A stretch of DNA of 64,000 bases from an uncultured Pseudomonadota bacterium (GTDB lineage: Bacteria; Pseudomonadota; Gammaproteobacteria; Steroidobacterales; Woeseiaceae): NCBI GenBank assembly GCA_913055625.1, contig CAJXJW010000001.1:558001-622000 (forward strand), in the 5' to 3' direction. The notes beneath the pieces were generated by a model that made no database searches, was not told the DNA's origin, and saw only the letters and a list, made by a program, of their open reading frames with translations. Shown here piece by piece: positions 48,035 to 57,933 of this stretch. Numbering within the stretch: position 1 is the first letter of the stretch; every line of letters begins with the position of its first letter. The position numbers and the translations under genes were made by a program.

Positions 48035-49233
48035 CAGTCGATCACTCCGAGGTCGCGGCCGACCGTCGTGAACGCGTCTACGGCATGGTCGAGCTGCTTG
48101 CGGGTCAGGCCTGCGGACATCTGGGTACGGATGCGCGCCTCGCCCTGCGGCACGACAGGGTAGGAAAAGCCGATGACGTACACGCCGTGCGCGAGCAGGC
48201 GATCGGCCATCTCCGTGGCGAGACGGGCGTCGCCCAGCATCACCGGAATGATGGGGTGTTCGCCGGGCTTCAGGTCGAAGCCGCGCTCTTCGAGGCATTT
48301 CCGAAAATAAGCCGCGTTCTCGTGGAGCTGTTCGCGCAGGGAGTCGTCGCGTTCGAGCAGGTCCAGTACCGCGATCGACGCCGCCGCGATCACCGGTGCG
48401 ACCGAGTTCGAAAACAGGTAGGGACGCGAGCGCTGCCGCAGCCAGCCGACGATCTCCCTGCGCCCGGACGTGTAGCCGCCGGAGGCGCCGCCGAGCGCCT
48501 TGCCGAGTGTGCCGGTAATGATGTCGAGGCGCCCCATGACGCCGCGGTATTCGTGCGTGCCGCGGCCGGTCGCGCCCAGGAAACCGGTGGCGTGGCAGTC
48601 GTCGATCATCGTCAGTGCGCCGTACTCGTCGGCGAGGTCGCAGATGGCCCCGAGATCAGCGATCGTGCCGTCCATCGAGAACACGCCGTCCGTCACGATC
48701 AGCCGGTTGTTCGCGGATTTCGCCGCGTCGAGCTGTGCCCGCAGGTCGTCCATGTCGTTGTTGCGGTAGCGATACCGGCCTGCCTTGCACAGGCGGATGC
48801 CGTCGATGATGCTCGCGTGGTTCAACGCATCGCTGACGACGGCGTCGTCGCCGTCGAGCAGCGTCTCGAACAGGCCGCCGTTCGCATCGAAACAGGACGG
48901 GTACAGGATCGTGTCCTCGGTCCCGAGGAAGCGAGTGATGCGGTCCTCGAGCTCCTTGTGGATGGTCTGTGTGCCGCAGATGAATCGCACCGAGGCCATG
49001 CCGTAGCCGTAGCGGTCGAGGGCTTTGTGCGCTGCAGCAATGACGGCCGGGTGATTTGCGAGGCCGAGGTAGTTGTTCGCACAGAGGTTCAATACGTGGT
49101 CGGTCGCACCGTTTCGGCGAACCTCGATGTCCGCCTGTTGCGGACCGGCAATGAGGCGTTCGGACTTGTAGAGACCCTGCGACCTGAGCTCTTCGGTACG
49201 CGCGGAGAGTGACGCGAGAAAACTGGCAGGCAC
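48034..49233 (-). CDS. kbl: 2-amino-3-ketobutyrate CoA ligase (glycine C-acetyltransferase)
   Basis: PLP enzyme that splits 2-amino-3-ketobutyrate with CoA to glycine and acetyl-CoA. The 399 aa alpha-oxoamine synthase fold has [23 protein letters not shown] and the Schiff-base Lys in [13 protein letters not shown]. It leads the kbl-tdh pair. A minus-strand -10-like TATACT (49264-49269) lies 31 bases upstream. The gene diverges from putA, so threonine and proline breakdown share a 140-base control region. Confidence 0.97.
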   Translation of the reverse strand: MPASFLASLSARTEELRSQGLYKSERLIAGPQQADIEVRRNGATDHVLNLCANNYLGLANHPAVIAAAHKALDRYGYGMASVRFICGTQTIHKELEDRITRFLGTEDTILYPSCFDANGGLFETLLDGDDAVVSDALNHASIIDGIRLCKAGRYRYRNNDMDDLRAQLDAAKSANNRLIVTDGVFSMDGTIADLGAICDLADEYGALTMIDDCHATGFLGATGRGTHEYRGVMGRLDIITGTLGKALGGASGGYTSGRREIVGWLRQRSRPYLFSNSVAPVIAAASIAVLDLLERDDSLREQLHENAAYFRKCLEERGFDLKPGEHPIIPVMLGDARLATEMADRLLAHGVYVIGFSYPVVPQGEARIRTQMSAGLTRKQLDHAVDAFTTVGRDLGVID

Positions 49234-49263
49234 GGTATTGCCCTCGGTCCTGAAAGGCCGCAG

Positions 49264-49269
49264 AGTATA
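49264..49269 (-). promoter_or_regulatory. Possible -10 box of kbl-tdh
   Basis: TATACT on the minus strand, 30 bases upstream of the kbl ATG. The -35 at normal spacing is poor, which suggests an activator-dependent promoter. Confidence 0.35.
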
Positions 49270-49373
49270 TCAGCCGGCTTTCGTCGGCAGCAGACGCACG
49301 GCGCGTCCGCGATCTGCCGGGACATGGCCCGGGGATGCGGTCCTGTGCGATCATCATCCTCGGGGACAACGCT

Positions 49374-52300
49374 ATGCGATTCACAGATCAGGCCGCCGCG
49401 CAGCCCGGCGCGGTGCCGGGGCTCAGCGGCCGTTACCTGGCCGATGAACAGTCGCTGCTGCGCGAGCTGGCGGCCCTGGCCGATCCGGGTGAGGCCGGGC
49501 GGCGCGAAATCCAGACGCTTGCCGCGGAGCTCGTGCAGGCCGTGCGCCGGAACTCCGATCAGGAGGGCGGCATCGATGCGTTCCTGCAGCAGTACGATCT
49601 GTCGTCGCAGGAAGGGATCCTGCTGATGTGCATTGCCGAGGCACTGCTGCGTATCCCGGACGCGGAAACGGCGGACCAACTGATTGCCGACAAGATCACG
49701 TCGGCGCGCTGGCAGGATCACCTGGGCACGAGTGACTCGCTGTTCGTCAATGCCTCCACCTGGGGGCTCATGCTGACCGGCCGTATTCTGCGCGTCGACG
49801 ACGACGCCCGCCGGGATCCCGCCGGCGTCCTGCGCAACCTGGCGGGCAGGGCCGGCGAGCCGGTCGTCCGCACGGCGATGCGCCAGGCCATGAAGATCAT
49901 GGGTCACCAGTTCGTCATGGGCCGGACGATTCGCGAGGCGATGGATCGTGCGTCGAAGAAGAAAAACCGGGACTACCGGTACACGTTCGACATGCTCGGC
50001 GAGTCGGCGCTCACGGCTCGCGATGCCGGGCGCTATTTCGAGGCTTACCACGACGCGATCGCCGAGATCGGCGACAAGACGGACGGCGCGGATATCTTCC
50101 GCGCGACGAGTATTTCGGTGAAGCTGTCGGCGCTGCATCCGCGCTACCTGTACACGCAGCAGGAGCGTGTGATGGCCGAACTCGTGCCGCGGCTGATCGA
50201 ACTCGCGGAACACGCGCGCGACTCGGGCATCGCGTTGACCGTCGATGCCGAGGAGGCGGACCGCCTCGAACTGTCGCTTGCGGTCTTCAAGGCGGTGCTG
50301 AAGGGCGCGCGGCTCGACGACTACGACGGCTTCGGCCTGGCCGTGCAGACTTATCTGCGGACGGCGCGCCACGTCTTCGAATGGCTCGTGGATCTCGGCC
50401 GCGACACCGGCCACCGGATTCCCGTGCGGCTCGTCAAGGGTGCCTACTGGGATGCCGAGATAAAGCGCGCCCAGGAAGCGGGGCTGTCGAGCTACCCGGT
50501 ATTTACCCGCAAGTCGCACACCGATGTGTCCTACCTGGCCTGCGCGCGCATCGCGCTCGAGGCCGGCGATGTGCTGTACCCGCAGTTCGCGACACACAAC
50601 GCGCACACACTCGCCAGCATCATCCACTACGCCGGCGGCCGCTCGGATTACGAGTTCCAGCGCCTGCACGGCATGGGCGAGGAGTTGTACGCCGAGGTCA
50701 TCAACCCGGACAAGCTGAACCGGCCCTGCCGCGTGTACGCGCCGGTCGGCAGCCACGAGGACCTGCTGCCCTACCTGGTCCGGAGGCTCCTCGAGAACGG
50801 TTCGAACACGTCGTTCGTCAACCGCATCTCGGACGACGCGATCCCGGTGCTCGACATCGTGTCGGACCCGCTGTCGACGAGCGCCGAGCACGACTTCCGG
50901 CCGCATCCCCGCATCCCGCAGCCGCCCGACCTGTTCGGCGAGGAACGTCGCAATTCGCGCGGTTATCACCTGGCGGACCGGTCGGTGGCAGGCGATCTGT
51001 TGTCGGCGATGGATGCAGCGGCAGGCACCGCTCATCGCGCCGCGCCACTGGGTTCGGCGGTCGAGCCGGGAGACCGGGAAACCGTGCCGTCCGTCAATCC
51101 GGCATCGACACGTCAGGTCGTGGGCAGCTGTGCGCTGGCGACGCCGGCGGACGTCGACGCGGCTCTCGACGCGGCGTGCGAGGCGCAACCGAAGTGGAAC
51201 CGTACGCCGGCCGCGGAGCGCTCGGCTATCCTCGAGAAGGCGGCGGACCTGTTCGAAGCGAACGCCGCCGACCTGATGGCGCTGTGCGTGCGCGAGGCCG
51301 GCAAGTCCATCCCGGATGCGATCAGCGAGCTGCGCGAGGCGGTCGACTTCCTGCGCTACTACGCGAGCGAGTCGCGCCGCACGTTCGGCGACCCGACGCT
51401 GTTGCCCGGCCCGACCGGCGAGCGCAACACGCTCGGGCTGCACGGACGCGGCGTGTTCGTGTGCATCAGCCCGTGGAACTTTCCGCTCGCCATCTTCACG
51501 GGGCAGGTCGCCGCGGCGCTCGCCGCTGGCAATGCGGTCCTCGCAAAGCCCGCGGAGCAGACGCCGCTCGTCGCGCATCGAGCGACGACGCTGTTCCACG
51601 AAGCCGGCGTACCGCAAGCCGTGCTGCACTTCCTGCCGGGCGACGGCGCGACGATCGGTGGCCGCGCCGTCGCGGATCCGCGTGTCGCGGGCGTGGCCTT
51701 CACCGGGTCGACGGATACCGCCCGGGTCATCAACCGGACGCTGGCGGGCCGTGACGGGCCGATCGCAGCGCTGATTGCCGAGACCGGTGGTCAGAACGCG
51801 ATGTTCGTCGACAGCTCGGCGTTGCCGGAGCAGGTCGTGCTGGATTCGGTGTACTCCGCGTTCAACAGTGCGGGCCAGCGCTGTTCCGCGTTGCGCATCC
51901 TTTGCGTCCAGCGTGACATCGCGCCACGGGTCGTCGACCTGCTGAAGGGCGCAATGGACGAGCTGCGGATCGGCGATCCGGCGTGCCTTGCAACCGATGT
52001 GGGGCCGGCGATCGACGAAGAGGCGCGGCAGCTGTTGCAGGCCCACGTCGACCGCATGGAAACGGATGCCGACGTTCTGCACCGCTGCACGCTCGGCGAC
52101 GAGCATGCCGGCGGCACGTTCTTCGCGCCGACGCTGATCGAGATCGACAGCATCGACCAGCTCGAGCGGGAGGTGTTCGGCCCGGTGCTGCACGTCCTGC
52201 GCTTTCGCGGCCGCGACCTCGAGAAAACGGTGGCGGCGATCAATGCGACGGGTTACGGCCTGACGATGGGGCTGCACAGCCGCATCGACGCGCGCGCCCG

Positions 52301-52523
52301 GAAGATGGCGCGACTGTCGGGTGCCGGCAACCTGTACGTCAACCGGAACATGATCGGCGCCGTGGTCGGCGTGCAGCCGTTCGGCGGTTCCGGCCTGTCG
52401 GGCACCGGGCCGAAAGCTGGCGGGCCGCACTACCTGCCGCGCTTCGCGCACGAATTCACGGTCAGCAACAACATCGCCGCGGTCGGCGGCAACGCCAGCC
52501 TGCTTTCGCTCTCGACGGACTGA
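49374..52523 (+). CDS. putA: Bifunctional proline dehydrogenase / L-glutamate gamma-semialdehyde dehydrogenase
   Basis: Oxidises proline to glutamate in two steps. The 1049 aa protein has the FAD-binding PRODH barrel (about 90-480, including KGAYWDAEIKRAQEAG) and the aldehyde dehydrogenase domain (about 540-1040) with SPWNFPLAIFTGQVAAAL, FTGSTDTARVI and the catalytic Cys in SAGQRCSALRIL. No N-terminal ribbon-helix-helix DNA-binding domain is seen, so it is probably an enzyme-only PutA that does not repress its own gene. The ATG at 49374 has GGGGA upstream. sdaA follows after six bases. Confidence 0.96.
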   Translation: MRFTDQAAAQPGAVPGLSGRYLADEQSLLRELAALADPGEAGRREIQTLAAELVQAVRRNSDQEGGIDAFLQQYDLSSQEGILLMCIAEALLRIPDAETADQLIADKITSARWQDHLGTSDSLFVNASTWGLMLTGRILRVDDDARRDPAGVLRNLAGRAGEPVVRTAMRQAMKIMGHQFVMGRTIREAMDRASKKKNRDYRYTFDMLGESALTARDAGRYFEAYHDAIAEIGDKTDGADIFRATSISVKLSALHPRYLYTQQERVMAELVPRLIELAEHARDSGIALTVDAEEADRLELSLAVFKAVLKGARLDDYDGFGLAVQTYLRTARHVFEWLVDLGRDTGHRIPVRLVKGAYWDAEIKRAQEAGLSSYPVFTRKSHTDVSYLACARIALEAGDVLYPQFATHNAHTLASIIHYAGGRSDYEFQRLHGMGEELYAEVINPDKLNRPCRVYAPVGSHEDLLPYLVRRLLENGSNTSFVNRISDDAIPVLDIVSDPLSTSAEHDFRPHPRIPQPPDLFGEERRNSRGYHLADRSVAGDLLSAMDAAAGTAHRAAPLGSAVEPGDRETVPSVNPASTRQVVGSCALATPADVDAALDAACEAQPKWNRTPAAERSAILEKAADLFEANAADLMALCVREAGKSIPDAISELREAVDFLRYYASESRRTFGDPTLLPGPTGERNTLGLHGRGVFVCISPWNFPLAIFTGQVAAALAAGNAVLAKPAEQTPLVAHRATTLFHEAGVPQAVLHFLPGDGATIGGRAVADPRVAGVAFTGSTDTARVINRTLAGRDGPIAALIAETGGQNAMFVDSSALPEQVVLDSVYSAFNSAGQRCSALRILCVQRDIAPRVVDLLKGAMDELRIGDPACLATDVGPAIDEEARQLLQAHVDRMETDADVLHRCTLGDEHAGGTFFAPTLIEIDSIDQLEREVFGPVLHVLRFRGRDLEKTVAAINATGYGLTMGLHSRIDARARKMARLSGAGNLYVNRNMIGAVVGVQPFGGSGLSGTGPKAGGPHYLPRFAHEFTVSNNIAAVGGNASLLSLSTD

Positions 52524-52529
52524 AACTGC

Positions 52530-53888
52530 ATGGCTGTCGTCAGCGTTTTCGATATCTTCAAGATCGGTATCGGCCCGTCGAGTTCGCACACCGTCGGGCC
52601 GATGAAGGCGGCGCGTGAGTTCGTCCGGTCGCTCTCGGGCGTGGCGGCGGATGTCTGCACCGTGCAGGTGAGCCTGCACGGGTCGCTGGCGTGGACCGGG
52701 CGGGGCCACGGCACGGATTCGGCCATCGTCCTCGGCCTTTCCGGCGCCGAGCCCGATACGGTGGACCCGGACGCAGTCGACGGCATCCTGCGTGGCGTCC
52801 GCGAGTCGAAACGGATCGACCTGCCCGGTGCCGGGTCGATCGTGTTCGACCCGGAGACGGACATCGTCTTCGATTTCAAGACCGAGCTCCCGCGGCACAC
52901 GAACGGCATGCGCTTCGTGGCTCGCACGGATGCCGGCGTCGAACTGATAGAGGCCGACTATTACTCGCTCGGCGGCGGGTTCATCGCGCGCGGCGACGAG
53001 GAGGCGGCGACGGAATCGGGTGACATGCCCCCGTATCCGTACCGCAAGGCGGGAACGCTGCTGGAGCTGGCGGCGGCCAACAACCTGTCGATCGCCGAGC
53101 TCGTGATGCAGAACGAGATGGCATGGCGGCCGCGTGCCGAGGTCGAGGCCGGCCTCGATCGCATCTGGTCGGTCATGAAAGCCTGTATCGAGCGCGGCCT
53201 GCGTACCGAAGGCGTGCTGCCCGGGCGGATGGCCGTGCTGCGGCGCGCGCCAAAGCTGCGCAAGCGGCTCGAACAGCGCGGTGAGCCGTCGCCGCTCGAC
53301 GCGATGGAATGGGTGAACACGTTTGCGATCGCGGTGAACGAGGAAAATGCCGCCGGCGGCCGCGTCGTGACTTCGCCCACCAACGGCGCGGCCGGCATCA
53401 TCCCGGCCGTGCTGATGTACTACTCGCGTTTCGTGCCGCGTGCGTCGGAGGACGGCGTGCGCACGTTCCTGCTGACGGCGGGCGCGATCGGCATCCTGTA
53501 CAAGCTGAACGCGTCGATCTCCGGCGCCGAGATGGGCTGCCAGGGCGAGGTCGGCGTCGCGTGCTCGATGGCGGCGGGCGGGCTGGCAGCCGCACTCGGC
53601 CGCGACAACGACACGGTGGAAGAGGCCGCCGAGATCGGCATGGAACATAATCTCGGCCTGACCTGCGACCCGATCGGCGGACTGGTGCAGATTCCCTGCA
53701 TCGAACGCAATGCCATGGGCGCGGTCAAAGCGATCAACGCGGCGACGCTTGCGGCACACGGCGACGGGACGCACAAGGTGTCGCTCGACCAGGTGATCGA
53801 AACCATGCGCCAGACCGGTCTCGACATGAAGTCCAGTTACAAGGAGACTTCGCAGGGTGGCCTCGCGGTCAACGTCCCGGAGTGCTGA
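52530..53888 (+). CDS. sdaA: L-serine ammonia-lyase, iron-sulfur type
   Basis: Deaminates serine to pyruvate using a [4Fe-4S] cluster. The 452 aa single-chain enzyme starts with [20 protein letters not shown], as in E. coli SdaA. The cluster-binding Cys residues lie in [14 protein letters not shown] and [17 protein letters not shown]. Only six bases separate it from putA, so they are very likely co-transcribed. With kbl-tdh and putA it forms an amino-acid breakdown cluster, and its cluster supply depends on SUF-type genes like those at the window end. Confidence 0.97.
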   Translation: MAVVSVFDIFKIGIGPSSSHTVGPMKAAREFVRSLSGVAADVCTVQVSLHGSLAWTGRGHGTDSAIVLGLSGAEPDTVDPDAVDGILRGVRESKRIDLPGAGSIVFDPETDIVFDFKTELPRHTNGMRFVARTDAGVELIEADYYSLGGGFIARGDEEAATESGDMPPYPYRKAGTLLELAAANNLSIAELVMQNEMAWRPRAEVEAGLDRIWSVMKACIERGLRTEGVLPGRMAVLRRAPKLRKRLEQRGEPSPLDAMEWVNTFAIAVNEENAAGGRVVTSPTNGAAGIIPAVLMYYSRFVPRASEDGVRTFLLTAGAIGILYKLNASISGAEMGCQGEVGVACSMAAGGLAAALGRDNDTVEEAAEIGMEHNLGLTCDPIGGLVQIPCIERNAMGAVKAINAATLAAHGDGTHKVSLDQVIETMRQTGLDMKSSYKETSQGGLAVNVPEC

Positions 53889-53892
53889 AGCG

Positions 53893-53920
53893 TTGAGTCC
53901 GTGCGTATAGCCGGTATCAT
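53893..53920 (+). promoter_or_regulatory. Promoter of the three-adaptor exporter operon
   Basis: TTGAGT (53893-53898), a 16-base spacer and TATCAT (53915-53920). The predicted start near 53927 leaves a leader of about 33 bases with AGGAAA before the first ATG. A perfect inverted repeat covers the -10 box and the start site. Confidence 0.6.
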
Positions 53921-53934
53921 CCTCGCGATACCGG
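53911..53934. repeat. Perfect 8-bp inverted repeat over the exporter promoter, candidate operator
   Basis: CCGGTATC (53911-53918) and GATACCGG (53927-53934) are exact inverted copies around an 8-base centre. They overlap the -10 box and the predicted transcription start, the place where a dimeric repressor would block RNA polymerase. No regulator gene lies next to it. Confidence 0.55.
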
Positions 53935-53959
53935 AAATGATCGAAACTTCAGGAAATTC

Positions 53960-54643
53960 ATGGCGGTAATCTCGACAAGCGGGCTGTGCCGGCGCTTTCA
54001 TGTCGGCGACACCTGGGTTCATGCGCTCGATCACGTCGACCTCGATGTTGAGGAAGGTGACTTCGTGGCCGTGATGGGCCCGTCGGGCTCCGGCAAGTCC
54101 ACGCTGATGAACATCCTGGGCTGTCTGGACACGCCCGATGACGGCGAGTACCGGCTGCTCGAACACGAAGTCTCGACCCTCGACGACACGGCGCTATCGC
54201 GCATGCGAAACAGCAACATCGGCTTCGTCTTCCAGAGCTTCCACCTGCTCCCTCGCCTGTCGGCGCTCGACAACGTGCTGCTGCCGCTGCGCTTCAGCGC
54301 GCGCGATCCGGCCGAAGCTCGCGATCGCGCGATTGCGCTGCTCGAGCGACTGGGCCTTGGCGACCGCATGGGCCACCGGCCGAACCAGCTTTCCGGCGGC
54401 CAGCGGCAACGCGTGGCCATTGCGCGGTCGCTGATCAATGCGCCGCCGCTGCTGCTCGCCGACGAGCCGACGGGAAACCTCGACAGCAGAACCTCCGACG
54501 AGATCATGGACTTGTTCGGCGAACTGAATCGCGACGGACAAACCATACTCATGGTGACCCATGAAGACGAGATCGCGGCGCACGCCAGGCGGCTGGTGCG
54601 GATGCGCGACGGAAAGATCGAGCATGATTCGTCCGTGCACTAG
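53960..54643 (+). CDS. ABC transporter ATPase, LolD/MacB type
   Basis: A 227 aa ATPase of the family that powers MacB, LolCDE and FtsEX-type mechanotransmission systems. All motifs are intact: Walker A GPSGSGKSTLMNI, Q-loop in GFVFQSFHLLPRL, signature LSGGQRQRVAIARS, Walker B LLLADEPTGNLDS and H-loop VTHEDEIAAHA. AGGAAA lies before the ATG. It is the first gene of a five-gene run with three adaptors and an FtsX-like permease; the next ATG lies 20 bases inside its 3' end. Confidence 0.94.
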   Translation: MAVISTSGLCRRFHVGDTWVHALDHVDLDVEEGDFVAVMGPSGSGKSTLMNILGCLDTPDDGEYRLLEHEVSTLDDTALSRMRNSNIGFVFQSFHLLPRLSALDNVLLPLRFSARDPAEARDRAIALLERLGLGDRMGHRPNQLSGGQRQRVAIARSLINAPPLLLADEPTGNLDSRTSDEIMDLFGELNRDGQTILMVTHEDEIAAHARRLVRMRDGKIEHDSSVH

Positions 54644-55592
54644 TCTCGCCGCGTTGGCTGCGCTCCTGGGCACGGCCTCGGCCGGCGCCGGCCCGCTGCT
54701 CACAGGCGTCGTCGAGGACGTGAACGCGCAGACCATCGAAATGCCGTCCCTGCCCGGCAGCTGGCAGCGGCGAATCGAGTGGATGGCGCAGGAAGGTTCC
54801 GAAGTGACGGTCGGCGACATCGTTGTGCGGCTGGAGCCGGGCGATCTCACCGCGCAGGAAGAACAGGCGCGTGCAAACCTCGAGCGCGCGCGCCTGTCCG
54901 CCGAGCGCTGGGTGGACGAGGAGCGCCTGCAGGTGCTCGAGGCCGAGAAGGCGGTGGCGCAGGCGGAGTCGACGGTGCGTATCGCCGAACTGGATGCCTC
55001 GATCCCGCGCGGCACGATACCGCAGCTCGACTTCGATCGCTTTCAACTCGCACTGGAAACGGCAAGGCAGGCGCTGATCCGGGCCCAGGCGCAGCTGCTC
55101 AACGCGAGCGAGCGCCTGGCCGACGTGCAGGCCGAAACGAACCTCGAAGTGCAGCAGGCCGAGGCGCGGCACGCGCGCATGCTCGCGGCGCTGGAGGCGA
55201 CCGGCATCCGTGCCGAGAAACCGGGCTTCATCATCTACAGCGAGAACCCGTGGAACGGCAAGAAGATCTTCCCCGGCGAAACGCTGTTCACCGGCATCGA
55301 GATCGCGTCCATCGCGAGCCGTGAAGACCTGCAAATCCGGTTCTGGGTGCACGAAGCCGACATTCTCGACGTGCGGCCTGGTATGAAGATGACGATCGTG
55401 GCCGATGCGCAGGATTCCGAGCCGTTCACGGCCGAGGTGACCTGGGTGTCGAACCAGGCCGTGAAGAAGGACGACTGGAGCGACAGCGGTTACTTCAGCG
55501 CACTCGCCGAGCCCGTTGGCGGCGTTCCGGCGTCGATCTGGCCGGGCATGAGCGTCATGGGGCGCGTCTCCGTGGCGGATGCGGACCTGTGA
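54624..55592 (+). CDS. HlyD-like periplasmic adaptor 1
   Basis: A 322 aa secreted protein: signal peptide (SLAALAALLGTASAGA), a lipoyl-like half-barrel (around EEGSEV-type MAQEGSEVTVGDIVVRLEPG), a long coiled-coil hairpin rich in Ala, Glu and Arg (about 75-190), the second lipoyl half and a beta-barrel region (VHEADILDVRPGMKMTIVAD). This is the membrane-fusion-protein layout. It is less canonical than MacA, and no lipobox is seen. The start lies 20 bases inside the ATPase gene. The cargo is unknown. Confidence 0.75.
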   Translation: MIRPCTSLAALAALLGTASAGAGPLLTGVVEDVNAQTIEMPSLPGSWQRRIEWMAQEGSEVTVGDIVVRLEPGDLTAQEEQARANLERARLSAERWVDEERLQVLEAEKAVAQAESTVRIAELDASIPRGTIPQLDFDRFQLALETARQALIRAQAQLLNASERLADVQAETNLEVQQAEARHARMLAALEATGIRAEKPGFIIYSENPWNGKKIFPGETLFTGIEIASIASREDLQIRFWVHEADILDVRPGMKMTIVADAQDSEPFTAEVTWVSNQAVKKDDWSDSGYFSALAEPVGGVPASIWPGMSVMGRVSVADADL

Positions 55593-56743
55593 GCGTCGCG
55601 AAGTTCACGGCTGCCGTCGCGGCGATCGCATTTGCAGCGCCGTCCGCCGCGCAGTGGGCCGAGATTCAGCCCGCGGATCGGCCGATCACGGTGTCGGCGA
55701 GCGGCATCGTGGCATCGTCCGATACCTTGCGCTTCGGTCCGCCGCCGGCGCGCCAATGGCGCACGACGGTGACGCAGCTTGCCCGCGAGGGCACCATCGC
55801 GCAGGTCGGCGACCTGCTCGCGCAGTTCGACGGCAATGAGACGGACAGCCGCGTGCGGACGCTCACGGCGGACCTTGCCAACAAGCGTTCGGAGCTGGAG
55901 TCGCTGCTTGAGTCGCAGGCCCGCGAGATCGAGGAAGACAAGGTCATGCTGGAAGAGGCGCGCAGCGCGGCGGACAAAGCCGCCCGAAAGGCGGATGTCG
56001 ATGCCTCGGTCTATGCGCGGCTCGATTACCTGAAGCTCGTCGAGGAACGCGACGTCACGCAGGAGCTCTACCGTCGCGAACAGTCTCGGCAGGTGCTGGT
56101 CGAACGCGTGCGCGAAGCTCGCCGCCACGAAGTCGAAGCCGACATACGGCGCCTGGAAAGTGAGCTGGCCGGTGCACAGGCGGAGCTCGAATCCTTCTCG
56201 ATTCGCGCGCCGCGCGAAGGTCTGGTCATCATCGGTACAGACCGTGAAGGGCAGAAGCTCGACGTCAACGACGCGGTGAACCCCGGCATGGTCGTGGTCG
56301 AACTCGCGAACCCCGACACACTCATCGTGCAGGCCGAAGTGCCGGAGTACGCGGCGACCAAGATTGCGGTCGGCCAGCCCGCGCAGATCGTGATCGACGC
56401 GGCCGGCGGCACGGAGTTCGCTGGCGAGGTGTTGTCGGTCGCGAGCATCGTGCGCCGCCAGTCCCGGTTCTCGAACGCCATGGTCCGCGATGTGACCGTG
56501 TCGTTGCCGGCGGCCGCGATGGCGGACCTGCGACCCGGCATGTCAGCTCGACTGTCCATCACCGTGGACACCGCGGCCGCTGCGCTTGCCGTACCGAATG
56601 AGGCCATCCAGTACCGTGACGGCAGCCCCGGTGTCGTGGCAAGACGCGGCGGGTGGAGACCCATCGTGCTCGGACGTGAGAGCGCCGGGTTGCGCATCGT
56701 CGAAAGCGGTCTTGAGCCCGGCGTGCAGGTGGCGGTGCGGTGA
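55589..56743 (+). CDS. HlyD/MacA-like periplasmic adaptor 2
   Basis: A 384 aa secreted adaptor. It has a signal peptide (FTAAVAAIAFAAPSAAQ), a lipoyl-type half (REGTIAQVGDLLAQFDGNE), a long coiled-coil hairpin (about 85-205), the second lipoyl half (SFSIRAPREGLVII), a beta barrel (VPEYAATKIAVGQPAQIVID) and a C-terminal membrane-proximal domain (VPNEAIQYRDG). It is the most MacA-like of the three. The start GTG overlaps the first adaptor's stop (GTGA). Confidence 0.82.
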   Translation: MSVAKFTAAVAAIAFAAPSAAQWAEIQPADRPITVSASGIVASSDTLRFGPPPARQWRTTVTQLAREGTIAQVGDLLAQFDGNETDSRVRTLTADLANKRSELESLLESQAREIEEDKVMLEEARSAADKAARKADVDASVYARLDYLKLVEERDVTQELYRREQSRQVLVERVREARRHEVEADIRRLESELAGAQAELESFSIRAPREGLVIIGTDREGQKLDVNDAVNPGMVVVELANPDTLIVQAEVPEYAATKIAVGQPAQIVIDAAGGTEFAGEVLSVASIVRRQSRFSNAMVRDVTVSLPAAAMADLRPGMSARLSITVDTAAAALAVPNEAIQYRDGSPGVVARRGGWRPIVLGRESAGLRIVESGLEPGVQVAVR

Positions 56744-57933
56744 TGAAGTATTGCGCCCCCGTACTGCTCGCGTCGATGATGATCGGCGGTTGCGGCGAAG
56801 ACAGCTTCGCGCCGCCCACGGTCGAGGTCGAGTCGTCCGACGCGGAGTTCACGGTGCGGGCGGAAGGCGAACTCATTGCCGCCGAGTCGCTGCCCATCGC
56901 TTTGCCGGGTGGCATCCGCATGTGGTTCAACATTTCCTGGCTGGTGCCGGAGTTCACGGACGTGAAGAAGGGCGATGTCGTGGCCCGGTTCGACGACGCG
57001 CAGGTGCAGCTCGACCGGGATCAGTCGTCGCTCGACGTGGCCAAGCTGGAGTTCCAGCTCGAGCAGACGGCACGGACCGGCAAGATAGAGCGTGCCCGGA
57101 TCGGCCACGAGTCGGAGCGCGTCTCGGGCGAGCGCGGCATCTCCGAACTCTACGAAGAGGTCGATCCCCGGCTGTTCAGCCGCAACGAGATCATCGACGC
57201 ACTGTCCGACATCGAATACCTGGACGCGCAGGCGGACTTCCTGGATTGGCAGTCCGAGACGTTCGACCAGCGCACCGACGCGGAGCAGAACGCGATCCTG
57301 ACACAGCGTGACGGCAAGCTCTCGAGCCTGGAACTGCAGGACACGGCGCTCGGCATGATGGAGTTGCGCAGCCCGGCGGACGGCACTTTCGTCTATGCGC
57401 GCACGCCGTGGGGTGAAAAGATCGGCAAGGGCCAGCAGGTGCAGCCGGGCCGGCCCATCGGCCTGTTGCCGGTCCGGGGCAAGGTCAAGGCGCGCCTGTA
57501 CGTGCCGGAGTCCGACGCGGTGGGGCTGGCGCCCGGTCAGCTCGTGCGTTTTCGCCTGGACCTGGCCGCGGATCAGGAATTTGTTGCCGCGGTGGAATCC
57601 GTGTCGCCCGTCGCCAGTCCGCGCGACCGGACGAACCCGCAGAAGTTCTTCAGCGTGGACGCTGTCATCGAGGACGTCGACCCGGACCTGATGCGCGTCG
57701 GCAGCCGGCTGCGCGCCGAAATCGTTACGGGCCGTGTCGAGAAGGGCGTCGTGGTGCCCGCCCAGGTGGTGTACGGTGACGGCGAGAATGCCTACGTCTG
57801 GGTCGTCGACGGCGGCGACGACGTGCGGCGCAGCGTCCGGCTCGGACGGCGGAGCCCCGATCGCGTGGAAATTCTCGACGGCCTCGTCGATGGCGAACGC
57901 ATCAGCCTGGTCGCGCCGCCGGATGCCTCCTGA
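56743..57933 (+). CDS. Lipoprotein HlyD-like periplasmic adaptor 3
   Basis: A 396 aa adaptor with a lipobox (MIGGC, Cys at about residue 17), so it is a lipoprotein, unlike the other two. A half-barrel (PEFTDVKKGDVVARFDDAQ), helical hairpin (about 90-210), second half (MELRSPADGTFVYARTPWGE) and beta-barrel (YVPESDAVGLAPGQLVRFRL) follow, with a closing VPAQVVYGDGENAYVWVV. The ATG at 56743 overlaps the previous stop by one base; a GTG at 56740 is an alternative. The permease starts at the next base after its stop. Confidence 0.8.
   Translation: MKYCAPVLLASMMIGGCGEDSFAPPTVEVESSDAEFTVRAEGELIAAESLPIALPGGIRMWFNISWLVPEFTDVKKGDVVARFDDAQVQLDRDQSSLDVAKLEFQLEQTARTGKIERARIGHESERVSGERGISELYEEVDPRLFSRNEIIDALSDIEYLDAQADFLDWQSETFDQRTDAEQNAILTQRDGKLSSLELQDTALGMMELRSPADGTFVYARTPWGEKIGKGQQVQPGRPIGLLPVRGKVKARLYVPESDAVGLAPGQLVRFRLDLAADQEFVAAVESVSPVASPRDRTNPQKFFSVDAVIEDVDPDLMRVGSRLRAEIVTGRVEKGVVVPAQVVYGDGENAYVWVVDGGDDVRRSVRLGRRSPDRVEILDGLVDGERISLVAPPDAS

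Noticed and set aside
49089..53774. A 1561-codon open frame on the minus strand opposite putA and sdaA
   Set aside because: Arg/His/Val-rich shadow of GC-rich genes on the other strand, without domains. putA, sdaA and kbl on their own frames are intact.
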